A stretch of 64,000 nucleotides of DNA from Phaeobacter sp. CECT 5382 (GTDB taxonomy: Bacteria; Pseudomonadota; Alphaproteobacteria; Rhodobacterales; Rhodobacteraceae). Where the stretch lies: positions 62,001-126,000 of the forward strand of contig NZ_CYSG01000004.1 in the NCBI RefSeq assembly GCF_001457775.1, written 5' to 3'. The notes beneath the pieces are model-generated. The model saw only the letters and a program-made list of their open reading frames with translations. It did not search any database and was not told the origin of the DNA. A program made the translations under genes and the position numbers. Positions 48,382 through 56,555 of the stretch are shown piece after piece; position 1 is the stretch's first letter; each line of letters opens with the position of its first letter.

Positions 48382-48780
48382 ATGTCTGAGGAAACAACAG
48401 ATTGGTTTGGACCTGAGGCCGCGACTTTTGGTGACCGTGTCGCCGCCGCCCGCGAAGCTGCAGATATGACGCAGGCACAGTTGGCGCGCCGCCTTGGTGT
48501 CAAGAAAAGCACCCTGATGGGCTGGGAACAGGATCTGTCAGAACCACGGGCGAACAAGCTGTCGATGGTTTCGGGGCTTTTGAATGTGTCGATGTCCTGG
48601 CTGCTGACCGGCGAAGGTGAGGGTATGTCCGAACCCAACGAGCTGGATGTGGAAGTCGGAGATTTTGCCGGCGTTCTGCAGGAGCTTCGCTCCTTGCGCA
48701 ACGAGATGCGCAACAATTCCGAACGTGCCGCGCGTCTGGAAAAGAAACTTCGCACCCTGGTGCAGGGCGTCGCAAGTTAA
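48382..48780 (+). CDS. XRE-family HTH regulator with coiled-coil tail
   Basis: A 132-residue regulator with a helix-turn-helix at residues 17-70 (DMTQAQLARRLGVKKSTLMG) and a C-terminal coiled coil (LQELRSLRNEMRNNSERAAR). Such small XRE proteins occur next to sdhE-like genes in Rhodobacteraceae. The target is unknown. sdhE starts 19 bp downstream, which suggests shared transcription. Confidence 0.85.
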   Translation: MSEETTDWFGPEAATFGDRVAAAREAADMTQAQLARRLGVKKSTLMGWEQDLSEPRANKLSMVSGLLNVSMSWLLTGEGEGMSEPNELDVEVGDFAGVLQELRSLRNEMRNNSERAARLEKKLRTLVQGVAS

Positions 48781-48799
48781 ACAGATGAGGGTGCAGGCC

Positions 48800-49069
48800 A
48801 TGACAGCTACAAGTGAAAGCCATGAGAATCGCCTCAAACGGTTGACCATGCGATCAATGCGACGGGGAATCAAAGAGATGGATATCCTGCTGTCCGCCTA
48901 TGCCGCAGCCAATCTTGCGCAGATGGAGCCTGCCAAACTGGACCTTTATGATCAGCTTTTGCATGAAAATGATCAGGATCTCTACCAGTGGGTCACCGGC
49001 CAGGTGGCCGCCCCAGCCAACTATGCTGGGCTGATGGATGAAATCGCGCAAACCCATCAAAAAACATAA
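48800..49069 (+). CDS. sdhE: Succinate dehydrogenase assembly factor SdhE-like
   Basis: An 89-residue protein of the SdhE/YgfY (Sdh5) family that promotes covalent FAD attachment to SdhA. The helical bundle is recognisable from LTMRSMRRGIKEMDILLSAY, with the conserved RG-x-x-E in RRGIKEMD, and from LLHENDQDLYQWVTG. ATG 48800 is eight bases after GAGGG; ATG 48785 is a near alternative. Its length is typical (80-100). Confidence 0.9.
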   Translation: MTATSESHENRLKRLTMRSMRRGIKEMDILLSAYAAANLAQMEPAKLDLYDQLLHENDQDLYQWVTGQVAAPANYAGLMDEIAQTHQKT

Positions 49070-49141
49070 AAAACCAGCTTAACGTATTTTTCGGGAATTT
49101 TCTGCATTCTGTTCATTAGCAAATTCGAGTCGGAGATGCCT

Positions 49142-49639
49142 ATGAGTATGGAATTGCCAATAGGCCAGGTGGACCGCAAAGGGTTCATGACTGGTTACCT
49201 TGAAGCGCTGGCGCTGGTGGAACGTCTTCACCGGCTGTTGCTGGACGTGATCAAGGATGAGTTCGAGCGCGTTGGTGTGCTTGAAATCAACGCCGTGCAG
49301 GCGCTGCTTTTGTTCAACATCGGCGACAATGAGGTCACCGCTGGCGAACTGAAGAGCCGTGGTTACTATCAGGGCAGCAATGTCAGCTATAATCTGAAAA
49401 AGCTGGTTGAGCTGGACTATATGCACCACCAGCGCTGTGAAATTGATCGCCGTTCGGTCCGGGTTCGCCTGACGCCACGCGGTCGCGAGATCCGAGATAT
49501 CGTTGCGGGGCTGTTTTCTCGTCACGCTGAGGGTCTTGAAGGTAAGGATGTGATCAGTCGCGATGGTATCGCCGACATCACCGCCTCGCTGAAGCGAGTA
49601 GAGCGCTACTGGTCTGACCAGATTCGCTATATCTACTAA
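49142..49639 (+). CDS. MarR-family regulator, LdtR-like
   Basis: A 165-residue winged-helix regulator. The region RGYYQGSNVSYNLKKLVEL is the recognition part, followed by RRSVRVRLTPRGREI (wing). It resembles the LdtR type known from rhizobia and Liberibacter, where it controls an L,D-transpeptidase and responds to small ligands. I infer the subtype from memory of the sequence; the target here is unknown. ATG 49142 has GGAG six bases upstream; ATGs at 49136 and 49148 also exist. Confidence 0.78.
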   Translation: MSMELPIGQVDRKGFMTGYLEALALVERLHRLLLDVIKDEFERVGVLEINAVQALLLFNIGDNEVTAGELKSRGYYQGSNVSYNLKKLVELDYMHHQRCEIDRRSVRVRLTPRGREIRDIVAGLFSRHAEGLEGKDVISRDGIADITASLKRVERYWSDQIRYIY

Positions 49640-49792
49640 AGTCAGGAGCTCCGGCTTCCCCCTTTGAGGCCAGACGGCCTCCGAGAACAGGCATCGAGGC
49701 AAGAATTGCACCGCCTAAAGACGATCAAAGATCACGACAGCTGCTGATTACCAGCCTGTCACAAACTTGAAGAATTCGGGTTCGCTAGAGAC

Positions 49793-49837
49793 CGCACTGC
49801 ATTGGTCCCCAAAGGGTCTGCAGTGCGTTTTCATTTT
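49793..49837 (+). terminator. Terminator downstream of the MarR gene
   Basis: A perfect 9-bp stem (49793-49801 with 49819-49827) followed by TTTTCATTTT. It lies 154 bp beyond the MarR stop. Confidence 0.82.
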
Positions 49838-49904
49838 CACACCATCTGCATCATGCGGATCATTTGCTCTGCAATTGGTGCCGGGTTGCCCAAAGGGATC
49901 CACA

Positions 49905-49934
49905 GAAAAAAACGGCGCCTGAATAGGGGCGCCG
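49905..49934 (-). terminator. Terminator of gloA
   Basis: On the minus strand a perfect 7-bp stem (49928-49934 with 49913-49919) is followed by seven T (complement of 49906-49912). It lies about 45 bp after the gloA stop. Confidence 0.85.
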
Positions 49935-49978
49935 CTGATATCGCTGACTTTTCTTGGCCGTTGAACCAGGCCGCTGCC

Positions 49979-50407
49979 CTACCAGTGACCGGTGCTTTCC
50001 ATGCTGGCCCAGGGTTCTGCAGCTTCCAGCGCTTCGCCATTTTGCAAAAGCTCGATCGAGATATTGTCCGGCGAGCGGATAAAGGCCATGCGGCCATCGC
50101 GTGGTGGACGGTTGATAATGATGCCATTGTCCATCAGGAACTGGCAGGTCTCGTAGATATTATCGACGCCATAGGCCAGATGGCCAAAATGGCGGCTGTC
50201 ACTTGGCAGACCTTCGTCGCCATCCCAGTTGTACGTCAGTTCAAGCGGGGTTTCTTCCTGTCCGGGAGCCGCCAGATAGAGCAGGGTGAAACGCCCTTCT
50301 TCGCTGTCGTAGCGCCGCGTTTCGCGCAGGCCCAACAGCTCATAAAAGGCCATGGATTTCTCCAGATCCTTTACCCGGACCATGGTGTGGAGATAGGTAA
50401 GCGCCAT
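49979..50407 (-). CDS. gloA: Lactoylglutathione lyase (glyoxalase I)
   Basis: A 142-residue VOC-fold metalloenzyme that converts methylglyoxal-glutathione hemithioacetal to lactoylglutathione. The start MALTYLHTMVRVKDLEKSM carries the first metal histidine; HFGHLAYGVDNI gives the second histidine, and FTLLYLAAPG and SIELLQNGE the other ligand strands. The length is that of proteobacterial GloA. ATG 50407 is nine bases after AAGGA. It is terminated by a strong hairpin. Confidence 0.9.
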   Translation of the reverse strand: MALTYLHTMVRVKDLEKSMAFYELLGLRETRRYDSEEGRFTLLYLAAPGQEETPLELTYNWDGDEGLPSDSRHFGHLAYGVDNIYETCQFLMDNGIIINRPPRDGRMAFIRSPDNISIELLQNGEALEAAEPWASMESTGHW

Positions 50408-50700
50408 GCTCGACATTCCTTGAGTTCTGGTACGCCCCTGGCCACCGACAATTCGGGGCGGAACAAAAAAGGCGCATCCTGTTTCGGCAGGTTGGTATGG
50501 CTGCAGAATAGTCTCATCTGAAGCGATTCGGGGAGCCCGATTCTGCGGCAGGTGACCATGACGGCGAGGCACCGACTATTCTTGGCACTGTGCAACAGAG
50601 AACGGTAGGCCGGGCCTGTTTCAAAGATAGTCTTTTACTATGGCGAGCCTGCGCTTTATGACTTCGGGACCGACGCCGACAGTTGGAAAAGGGGACCCCA

Positions 50701-51534
50701 GTGCAGCAATATCATCAGGCCTTGCGTCAAATCCTGGATACGGGCGTGCAGAGCAGCGACAGAACCGGCACCGGGACGATCTCCTGCTTTGGACTGCAGG
50801 CGCGCTATCCTTTGAGCGATGGCTTTCCCCTTGTCACGACGAAGAAACTGCATCTGCGTTCAATTATTCACGAGCTGCTATGGTTTCTCTCTGGCGATAC
50901 CAATATCAAATACCTCAAGGACAACGGGGTCTCGATCTGGGATGAATGGGCCGATGAAAACGGTGATCTGGGGCCGGTCTATGGCCACCAGTGGCGGCAT
51001 TTCCCCAAGCTGGAGCGGATCCCCGGCACCTCTGGTGATGAGGCAATATATCATGCTGGATCCGTCGACCAGATTGCCGATCTGGTCGAGATGATCAAAA
51101 AATCGCCCGACAGTCGTCGCTTGATCGTTTCCGCCTGGAATCCGGCAGATGTGCCAGACATGGCGCTGCCGCCTTGTCATACCCTTTGGCAGGTGCGGAT
51201 CCTGGGTGGCAAACTGCATCTCCAGCTCTATCAACGGTCGGCGGATATGTTTTTGGGGGTGCCTTTCAACATTGCCTCCTATGCGCTGTTGCAGGTGATG
51301 CTGGCGCATGTCACCGGCTATGAACCCGGCGACTTCATTCACACCATGGGAGACGCGCATATCTACTCCAACCACCGTGAACAGGTTGATCTTCAATTGT
51401 CGCGCAGCCCCAAACCGCTGCCGCAGCTGCAGATCAAACGCCAGGTCAGTTCGATCTTTGATTTCACCTTTGATGATTTCGAGATCACCGGCTATGAGCC
51501 TGATCCAGGTATCAAGGCACCAGTGGCGGTTTAA
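50701..51534 (+). CDS. thyA: Thymidylate synthase
   Basis: A 277-residue enzyme that methylates dUMP with methylenetetrahydrofolate. The N-terminus has [20 protein letters not shown], the middle [12 protein letters not shown], the catalytic cysteine is in [12 protein letters not shown], and the C-terminus ends in the short tail after [18 protein letters not shown]. The GTG at 50701 follows AAGGGG by six bases and gives the usual MQQYH start. It lies upstream of folA, which regenerates the folate. Confidence 0.95.
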   Translation: MQQYHQALRQILDTGVQSSDRTGTGTISCFGLQARYPLSDGFPLVTTKKLHLRSIIHELLWFLSGDTNIKYLKDNGVSIWDEWADENGDLGPVYGHQWRHFPKLERIPGTSGDEAIYHAGSVDQIADLVEMIKKSPDSRRLIVSAWNPADVPDMALPPCHTLWQVRILGGKLHLQLYQRSADMFLGVPFNIASYALLQVMLAHVTGYEPGDFIHTMGDAHIYSNHREQVDLQLSRSPKPLPQLQIKRQVSSIFDFTFDDFEITGYEPDPGIKAPVAV

Positions 51535-51618
51535 GTCCCGGGTCAAATCCGGATAAACCAGTAATTTTCTCTTTTTGCCGGAGGGATGTCTTTTCCGGCG
51601 CTTGAAGGCAGACGACCC

Positions 51619-52110
51619 ATGATCACTTTGATTGTTGCCCGTGACCGCAATAGTGCCATTGGCAAAGACAACACTATTCCCTGGCATGCCCCGGAGGATC
51701 TCAAGGCGTTTCAGCGCGAAACACTGGGCGGCGCCATTATAATGGGGCGCAATACCTGGGATAGCCTGCCGTTTAAGCCATTAAAAAATCGCCTGAACTT
51801 GGTGGTATCCTCTCGTGCGGATGCGGCGGAAATCGTCTGTAAATCTGTTGTAGATGCAATCCAAGTAGCCACTGCGCAGGGCTATCGGCGGATCTACGGC
51901 ATTGGGGGAGCGGGTATTTACCGCGAAATGCTGCCGCTGGCAGACCGTTTGCTAATCACCGAGGTGGAAACCGAGGTTGAGGCTGCGGATACATATTTTC
52001 CGCAGGTTGACGAGGCCCAGTGGCAACGGAGCGGTGACGTGCTGTTGCGCGAGAGGGATCCGCGCTGCGTCATGGTTGAATATCTGCGCATCGTTTCAGC
52101 GCAGCGCTAG
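51619..52110 (+). CDS. folA: Dihydrofolate reductase
   Basis: A 163-residue NADPH-dependent reductase that turns dihydrofolate into tetrahydrofolate. The key segments are LIVARDRNSAIGKDNTIPWH (substrate loop), IIMGRNTWDSLPFKPLKNR and the cofactor glycine pair in YGIGGAGIYREML. Its length is typical. Start ATG 51619 gives MITLIVARD, preceded by GGCAG; the thyA-folA gap is 84 bp with no terminator, so they are probably co-transcribed. Confidence 0.94.
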   Translation: MITLIVARDRNSAIGKDNTIPWHAPEDLKAFQRETLGGAIIMGRNTWDSLPFKPLKNRLNLVVSSRADAAEIVCKSVVDAIQVATAQGYRRIYGIGGAGIYREMLPLADRLLITEVETEVEAADTYFPQVDEAQWQRSGDVLLRERDPRCVMVEYLRIVSAQR

Positions 52111-52338
52111 ACAGGTTTGCATTGTAGGACCGTTTTTGCTGGCTTTCCGAACCGGCCTTCGTAGTTTTGCAGAATAATGACGTAGCGCTGACATACCCCG
52201 GCCAATGGCGGGCGATCGACGAGTGTGGTCGTCACGGGGGAGTGTCAGGGGAAAGGAGCCGCACCCGGTCAACTGCGTGTGTTTCTCAGGAACTGAGGCG
52301 CAGCACAGGTTGGCGGAGGCGGCTGGAGTTTCGCCGCC

Positions 52339-52545
52339 TTAAAGCGGCTTGATTTCGCCGGCCATTTGTCGACCATCGCGACCTTCGGTCAATTCGTAGT
52401 CGACTTTCATATTGTCAGCGAGGCCGGTCAGCCCGGATCTCTCAACCTGAGAGATATGTACGAAAACATCATTGCCGCCCCCATCGGGCTCGATGAAACC
52501 AAAGCCTTTGGTGGTGTTGAACCATTTCACGGTGCCGCTTGGCAT
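52339..52545 (-). CDS. cspA: Cold-shock protein (CspA family)
   Basis: A 68-residue cold-shock domain protein that binds single-stranded RNA and DNA. RNP1 is KGFGFIEP and RNP2 is VFVHISQVE. The 220-bp spacer upstream to the ArsC-like gene probably includes a long 5' leader, as in other csp genes whose mRNA structure senses cold, though I cannot prove one by eye. Confidence 0.93.
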   Translation of the reverse strand: MPSGTVKWFNTTKGFGFIEPDGGGNDVFVHISQVERSGLTGLADNMKVDYELTEGRDGRQMAGEIKPL

Positions 52546-52765
52546 CTCCCGTGTCTCCTTCTAACTTGCACGTTGTCCTGGGGCAGCCCAGATAATAAAG
52601 GTGCGAGGGACTCGTCATAGTGGTGACGCGGTGAGGCGCGCGACCAAGGAACAGCTGAGCCAGTCGAACCATGCATGACTGTTGCATGGGCTGGAAAAAA
52701 ATCAAGTGGGTGGGATTCATTCTCCCATAAATTGTGTCGCTCTGGCACTGAGGAAGGAAAAGGTC

Positions 52766-53083
52766 ATGATCTTATATGGACTGAAAAACTGTGACACATG
52801 CCGCAAGGCACTGAAAAAACTTCCCGATTGTCAACTTTCGGATGTTCGCGCCGAGGGTGTGCCAGAAACTGTCCTTACCGATGCATTTGCGCAATTTGGC
52901 GACCGTCTGCTCAATACCCGCTCCACCACGTGGCGAGGTTTGTCTGCCGAAGATCGTGACCGCCCACCGTTGGAGCTTATTGGGGAACACCCGGCATTGA
53001 TGAAACGGCCTTTGATCAAAACAGAGGATGCACTGTATTTGGGCTGGGATAAAAGCACCCAGGCGGCCCTTGGTGTCGCCTAA
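52766..53083 (+). CDS. ArsC/Spx-family protein
   Basis: A 105-residue thioredoxin-fold protein of the ArsC/Spx (YffB) family. The N-terminus MILYGLKNCDTCRKALKKL has the CxxC-type active-site cysteines, and the family Arg-Pro region appears as LMKRPLIK near residue 80. It could be a glutaredoxin-linked reductase; arsenate specificity is unproven and no ars gene is nearby. AAGGAAAAGG precedes the start. Confidence 0.85.
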   Translation: MILYGLKNCDTCRKALKKLPDCQLSDVRAEGVPETVLTDAFAQFGDRLLNTRSTTWRGLSAEDRDRPPLELIGEHPALMKRPLIKTEDALYLGWDKSTQAALGVA

Positions 53084-53124
53084 ATTCGCCCCCATCTGAC
53101 ACGTGACGCAATAGGAGACATAAG

Positions 53125-53493
53125 ATGCGCAATGCTGCTCTGGTTCTGGGGATAATCGCCGGCCTTTTGGGGCTGATCGTTGGCTTTTTCAGCTATGGAT
53201 ATACCGCTGCGGTTGAACATTTTGGCGCTGTTGAAGGCCTGGCAGAGCAGGTGGAGAACGTCGACCGGTTGCGGGTCCTCGCGGTGCTCTCACCGCTTTT
53301 GGCGATCACTGGCGGGGCCATGGCGCGGATGCGGGCACTTTGGGGTGGGCTATTGCTGCTGGCCTCGGCCTTTGGCATGTACTGGGGCTTTGGCTTCAAT
53401 GTCTTTACCGTCTTTCCCATCGCCTTTGCCGGTGTCGCCGGGGTTTTGGCCCTGGCTGCAGGCAAACCGGATGAGGCAAAGGCGCATTTCTAG
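53125..53493 (+). CDS. Small four-helix membrane protein
   Basis: A 122-residue protein with four hydrophobic segments (LVLGIIAGLLGLIVGFFSYG, RVLAVLSPLLAITGGAMA, LWGGLLLLASAFGMYWGFG and FPIAFAGVAGVLALAAG). I recognise no family. It is 41 bp downstream of the ArsC-like gene and ends upstream of a bidirectional terminator. Confidence 0.75.
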   Translation: MRNAALVLGIIAGLLGLIVGFFSYGYTAAVEHFGAVEGLAEQVENVDRLRVLAVLSPLLAITGGAMARMRALWGGLLLLASAFGMYWGFGFNVFTVFPIAFAGVAGVLALAAGKPDEAKAHF

Positions 53494-53562
53494 GGGGAAC
53501 ACCGGCCCTGCGTCTTGACGCGACGTTGGACGTAAAACTCACCCTGACCGTTGACCCCGCCA

Positions 53563-53600
53563 AAAGAAAGGGCGCCGCTGCACATGCAGGGCGCCCTTTG
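53563..53600. terminator. Bidirectional terminator between small membrane gene and bufD
   Basis: A perfect 10-bp stem (53567-53576 with 53590-53599) with T-rich flanks on both strands. It closes the + strand membrane gene and the leftward buf operon. Confidence 0.8.
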
Positions 53601-53640
53601 TCATGAATAGCTGACGGGAAAAGTCGGCGGTACTGGTGGG

Positions 53641-54204
53641 TCAGGCCATCACAGGTTCAGCCCGGCGGCGCAGCAGGGCGTCCACCGAAAGGGCGCCGGC
53701 CCCTTTGACAACCAGCACGCTAAGAACAAAGACCCAGAACAGGCGTTGGTCAAGGATCAGGCTGTCGGGGAACCGGTCAAACAGGGCCCCAAGGGTTTTG
53801 ACGTCGGTCTGACCATGGCCGTAGATATCGGTCAGCGACTGCATGACCACAAATCCGATCATCCCGAGCGAAGCTAGGCGGGTGAACAACCCGACAAGGA
53901 TCAGCAGTGGTAGGATGAACTCCGCCCAGGTCCCGGCCAGAACTACCAGCCAGTGAAAAATGCCAAACTGGCTGACGTCATAGCCGACTTCCTCAAAGGC
54001 TTTGGGGAAGATCTGGATATAGGCGCCATCGGACGGCAGGAAGATGCCAAAGAGGCCATCGCCCAGTTTTGTCATGCCGGAATTCCAGTAGTAGATCAGC
54101 AAGGTTGCCGCAAAGACGAAGCGTGCGCCGAGCGGCATCAGCCAGTCGCCAACCCGTTCGACCAGGCCGAAGATTGTGTTGTGAAGCGAGACAAGTGCGT
54201 GCAT
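53641..54204 (-). CDS. bufD: DoxX-family membrane protein of the bufferin operon
   Basis: A 187-residue inner-membrane protein of the DoxX/DoxD family with about four helices (FVFAATLLIYYWNSGMTKLG, VLAGTWAEFILPLLILVGLF, RLASLGMIGFVVMQSL and a C-terminal helix). In bufferin loci DoxX proteins accompany the biosynthetic genes, with an unproven role in export or redox. It follows bufC with a 4-bp gap, confirming the operon. Confidence 0.83.
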   Translation of the reverse strand: MHALVSLHNTIFGLVERVGDWLMPLGARFVFAATLLIYYWNSGMTKLGDGLFGIFLPSDGAYIQIFPKAFEEVGYDVSQFGIFHWLVVLAGTWAEFILPLLILVGLFTRLASLGMIGFVVMQSLTDIYGHGQTDVKTLGALFDRFPDSLILDQRLFWVFVLSVLVVKGAGALSVDALLRRRAEPVMA

Positions 54205-54208
54205 GTCT

Positions 54209-55009
54209 TTACCCTTTTTGGTTCAGTCCAGTGAGTGCGCCGCCCTGCAAAAGCAGGGTCAGCGGATTGCCCAGGTCAAAATCAGCCTCGATTGCGCCTG
54301 CGCGCTCCAGAGCCTCTCCAATGCTGAGGCCCTCGATCAAGGCCTGTATCCATTCCGCTTCGGCGGGGGAAAGGACCTGGGGAATTGGGTCGAATTCGGG
54401 ACGGGTGATCAGGACGGCCTGAGCTTCGCCAAGTGGTTTCGCAGCCCCGTCGTCGGTATTGAAACGCCAGATGGCATGCACCGGCCAGGAGGAACGCAGC
54501 AGCTGCACGGCCGGAGCCAGGGTCACGGTGGCGGCCAAAAGCGCGTCAGTAGGCAATGCGCCCAGTGCTTCGGCCGCGATCGGGGTGGCATCGGCAGCAT
54601 GATAGGCGTGGCGCAACGCCAGCTCGAGCCGGGCGACATCGCCCAGATACCCAAGATGGTTCAGCTGTGCGATGCCTTTAAGAAAGGCGGGGAATTCAGC
54701 ACCATAAAACATCATGAGGGGCGTTGTCGGTGGATGCGCGCGCAAAAACAGACCGGCAAGACCGTCCATGTTTTCCTTGCCCAGCAGTTTGGCCACGACT
54801 GGAAAGGCGCTGTGCATGGCCTCGGTCAAGGAGACCGCCACATTGTTGCGATAGACATCAAACCGCCGACCGGCTGCGACACCGTTCTGATCGACGAGCC
54901 CGGCGGGAACCTGCTGTCCGGCGTCCATCAGTGCACGGGTGAAGTCGGCCTGAACTACGTGTGTCGCGAGACCATCGTCCTGGGCCTTTTCAAGCAGGCT
55001 TTGGGTCAT
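54209..55009 (-). CDS. bufC: DUF2063 partner of MNIO (BufC-like)
   Basis: A 266-residue protein with an N-terminal DUF2063 domain (about residues 8-110; GRRFDVYRNNVAVSLTEAMH and AFPVVAKLLG are typical) and a C-terminal extension. In MNIO systems such partners bind the precursor peptide and present it to the iron oxidase. The start overlaps the bufB stop by four bases (ATGA), so the two are translationally coupled. The family assignment is from recognition; the role here is by analogy with C. vibrioides. Confidence 0.87.
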   Translation of the reverse strand: MTQSLLEKAQDDGLATHVVQADFTRALMDAGQQVPAGLVDQNGVAAGRRFDVYRNNVAVSLTEAMHSAFPVVAKLLGKENMDGLAGLFLRAHPPTTPLMMFYGAEFPAFLKGIAQLNHLGYLGDVARLELALRHAYHAADATPIAAEALGALPTDALLAATVTLAPAVQLLRSSWPVHAIWRFNTDDGAAKPLGEAQAVLITRPEFDPIPQVLSPAEAEWIQALIEGLSIGEALERAGAIEADFDLGNPLTLLLQGGALTGLNQKG

Positions 55010-55878
55010 GCGGGCACCGCAACGGTTTGCGGCAGATTGTCCAGGGCAAAGGCGGCGCGCTCGGCCTCGGCGGCCAAAACGGGCCACTCCGGGACATCAT
55101 TGTCCCATTCGATCAGCACGGGTTTGGGGCCTGACCGTTCCAGCGTGTAATCCAACAGGGCCCAGACAGGATCCACCACCTCGTGACCATGGCTGTCGAT
55201 TAGCAAAGGTCGGCCCTGTTCATCCTGATCTTCGTCATGGCCACCCAGATGGATCTCTCCGACTTTTTCCAGCGCAAAGGCATCGATATAGCCCTGTGGA
55301 GAAAAATCGAGGTTGGTGGCTGACACAAAAACGTTGTTCACATCCAGCAGCAATCCGCAGCCGGTGCGATTACTGATCTCGGCGAGAAACTCCGGCTCTG
55401 ACCAGGTGCTTTCGGCAAAGGCGAGATAGCTCGACGGGTTTTCTAGCAGTATGGGACGGCCGATGGCCTCCTGCAGCTGGTCAATGTGGTCGCTGATCCG
55501 GCCAAGTGTCGCCTTGGTATAAGGCAGCGGCAGCAGATCGTTGTAGAAATGGCTGTCATGGGTAGACCAGGCCAGATGTTCGGAAAAACTCGCCGGGTTC
55601 AGCCAGCTAACCAAATGTTTGAGCCGGGCAAGATGCTCCAGATCCAGTGGGCCTTCGCCGCCGATCGACAGGCCAACGCCATGGACTGACATGGCAAAGC
55701 GTTCTGCCAGGTGGCGTAGCTGTGCCAGGGGGCGTCCACCATCACCCATATAGTTTTCCGCATGCACCTCAAGCCACTGAACCGGGTCGGGGTGCTCCAT
55801 GATCTGGGCAAAATGCTGAGCTTTGTAGCCGACGCCGGGGGCATTGGGCAGAGATTTGAACGCGGCGGTGTCAAGCAT
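55006..55878 (-). CDS. bufB: DUF692 / MNIO iron-dependent oxidase (BufB-like)
   Basis: A 290-residue member of the multinuclear non-haem iron oxidase family. Conserved segments include VHAENYMGDGGRP, SVHGVGLSIGG, SEHLAWSTHD, LLENPSSYLAF, LLLDVNNVFVSATN, IHLGGHDEDQDE and LIEWDNDVPEWPVL, which carry the His, Asp, Glu and Asn metal ligands of a TIM barrel. These enzymes oxidise precursor cysteines, for bufferins to thiooxazole-type groups. It is coupled to bufC and lies downstream of the precursor gene across a hairpin. Confidence 0.9.
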   Translation of the reverse strand: MLDTAAFKSLPNAPGVGYKAQHFAQIMEHPDPVQWLEVHAENYMGDGGRPLAQLRHLAERFAMSVHGVGLSIGGEGPLDLEHLARLKHLVSWLNPASFSEHLAWSTHDSHFYNDLLPLPYTKATLGRISDHIDQLQEAIGRPILLENPSSYLAFAESTWSEPEFLAEISNRTGCGLLLDVNNVFVSATNLDFSPQGYIDAFALEKVGEIHLGGHDEDQDEQGRPLLIDSHGHEVVDPVWALLDYTLERSGPKPVLIEWDNDVPEWPVLAAEAERAAFALDNLPQTVAVPA

Positions 55879-55945
55879 GGCGGATCTCGTTTCGGCAAAA
55901 GCGATCAGAAATAGAACGCCTCAGAGGAAGGTACAGAGAGAGCAA

Positions 55946-55973
55946 GGAGGGCGGAGCTGTGCCACCGCCCTCC
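55946..55973 (-). terminator. Attenuator-like hairpin between bufA1 and bufB
   Basis: A perfect 9-bp GC-rich stem (55965-55973 with 55946-55954, loop of ten) is followed on the minus strand by a pyrimidine-rich TTGCTCTCTCT. Partial termination here would give more precursor mRNA than enzyme mRNA. Confidence 0.65.
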
Positions 55974-56029
55974 GAAGTATCTAAAGGGTCTGTATGTGCC
56001 GGAGGCCTGTTTGCACCCGGCTCTGAGCC

Positions 56030-56335
56030 TTATGCGGGCAGGTCGCGCTCGATTGGCTCAAGCGAACCATTGCGGTGACCGCCATCTGCCAGATCTGGCA
56101 GATCGATGTCAGCACAGGTACCTGCGTCAACAAGGGTCCAGGCGTTGCCCTGATAGTCAACAGTGGAGGTGCCAGCACAGGTGGTGCCGGGGCCTGCAGC
56201 ACAGTCGTTCTGACCGGCCAGCGAAACGCCGTAGCATTTTTCCTTGGTGCCGGCAGCGGCGGGCATGGTGGACGCAGCAGTCAAAGCGGCGGCGACGGCA
56301 CCGGCAACGGCGAGAGATTTGGCTGTTTTCGACAT
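56030..56335 (-). CDS. bufA1: Bufferin-type precursor peptide (DUF2282)
   Basis: A 101-residue precursor with a signal peptide ([20 protein letters not shown]) and a mature part of about 73 residues. The DUF2282 signature is [18 protein letters not shown] followed by [16 protein letters not shown] and GTC, giving four cysteines (34, 45, 53 and 74). In C. vibrioides the related BufA1 cysteines are modified by BufB to bind copper. The C-terminal tail ([19 protein letters not shown]) is longer and more acidic than the core and may be a recognition segment. AAGGAATTC precedes the start. Confidence 0.9.
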   Translation of the reverse strand: MSKTAKSLAVAGAVAAALTAASTMPAAAGTKEKCYGVSLAGQNDCAAGPGTTCAGTSTVDYQGNAWTLVDAGTCADIDLPDLADGGHRNGSLEPIERDLPA

Positions 56336-56502
56336 CTCATGAATTCCTTTTGGTTTAGCTTGCGCTGTCGTGATGACACGTAAAACCTAACCTGCGATGT
56401 TTAGGAGTTTAAGTCACGAGCGCGTGTCTCACGGCGGCGTCAGCCAGTGTGACTAAAGATGTTGGTGCACCTACCTGATACAAAAGAGAATTTTCTGGAA
56501 TT
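56336..56502 (-). promoter_or_regulatory. Control region of the bufferin operon
   Basis: About 165 bp upstream of bufA1, bounded on the far side by the thrS terminator, so the operon promoter must lie here. I see no convincing ECF-type -35/-10 pair or copper-regulator box. The Caulobacter homologues are controlled by an ECF factor (SigF) as I recall, but neither sigF nor its anti-factor is in the window. Confidence 0.4.
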
Positions 56503-56532
56503 GAAACAAAACGGCCCCAAAAGGGGGCCGCA
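56503..56532 (-). terminator. Terminator of thrS
   Basis: A 7-bp GC stem (56524-56530 with 56512-56518) with a five-base loop; on the minus strand it is followed by TTTTGTTTC. It isolates thrS from bufA1. Confidence 0.8.
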
Positions 56533-56555
56533 AACTATTCTTTTGAGCGCAAATG

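Larger units (their letters stand above)
49640..49978. other. Gene-free stretch with two terminators
   Basis: Contains a GAGGCC-AGAC-GGCCTC-type hairpin around 49667-49682, a strong + strand terminator (49793-49832) and a strong - strand terminator (49905-49934). The + terminator is 154 bp after the MarR stop, so either the MarR mRNA has a long tail or a short RNA is made here. Confidence 0.45.
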
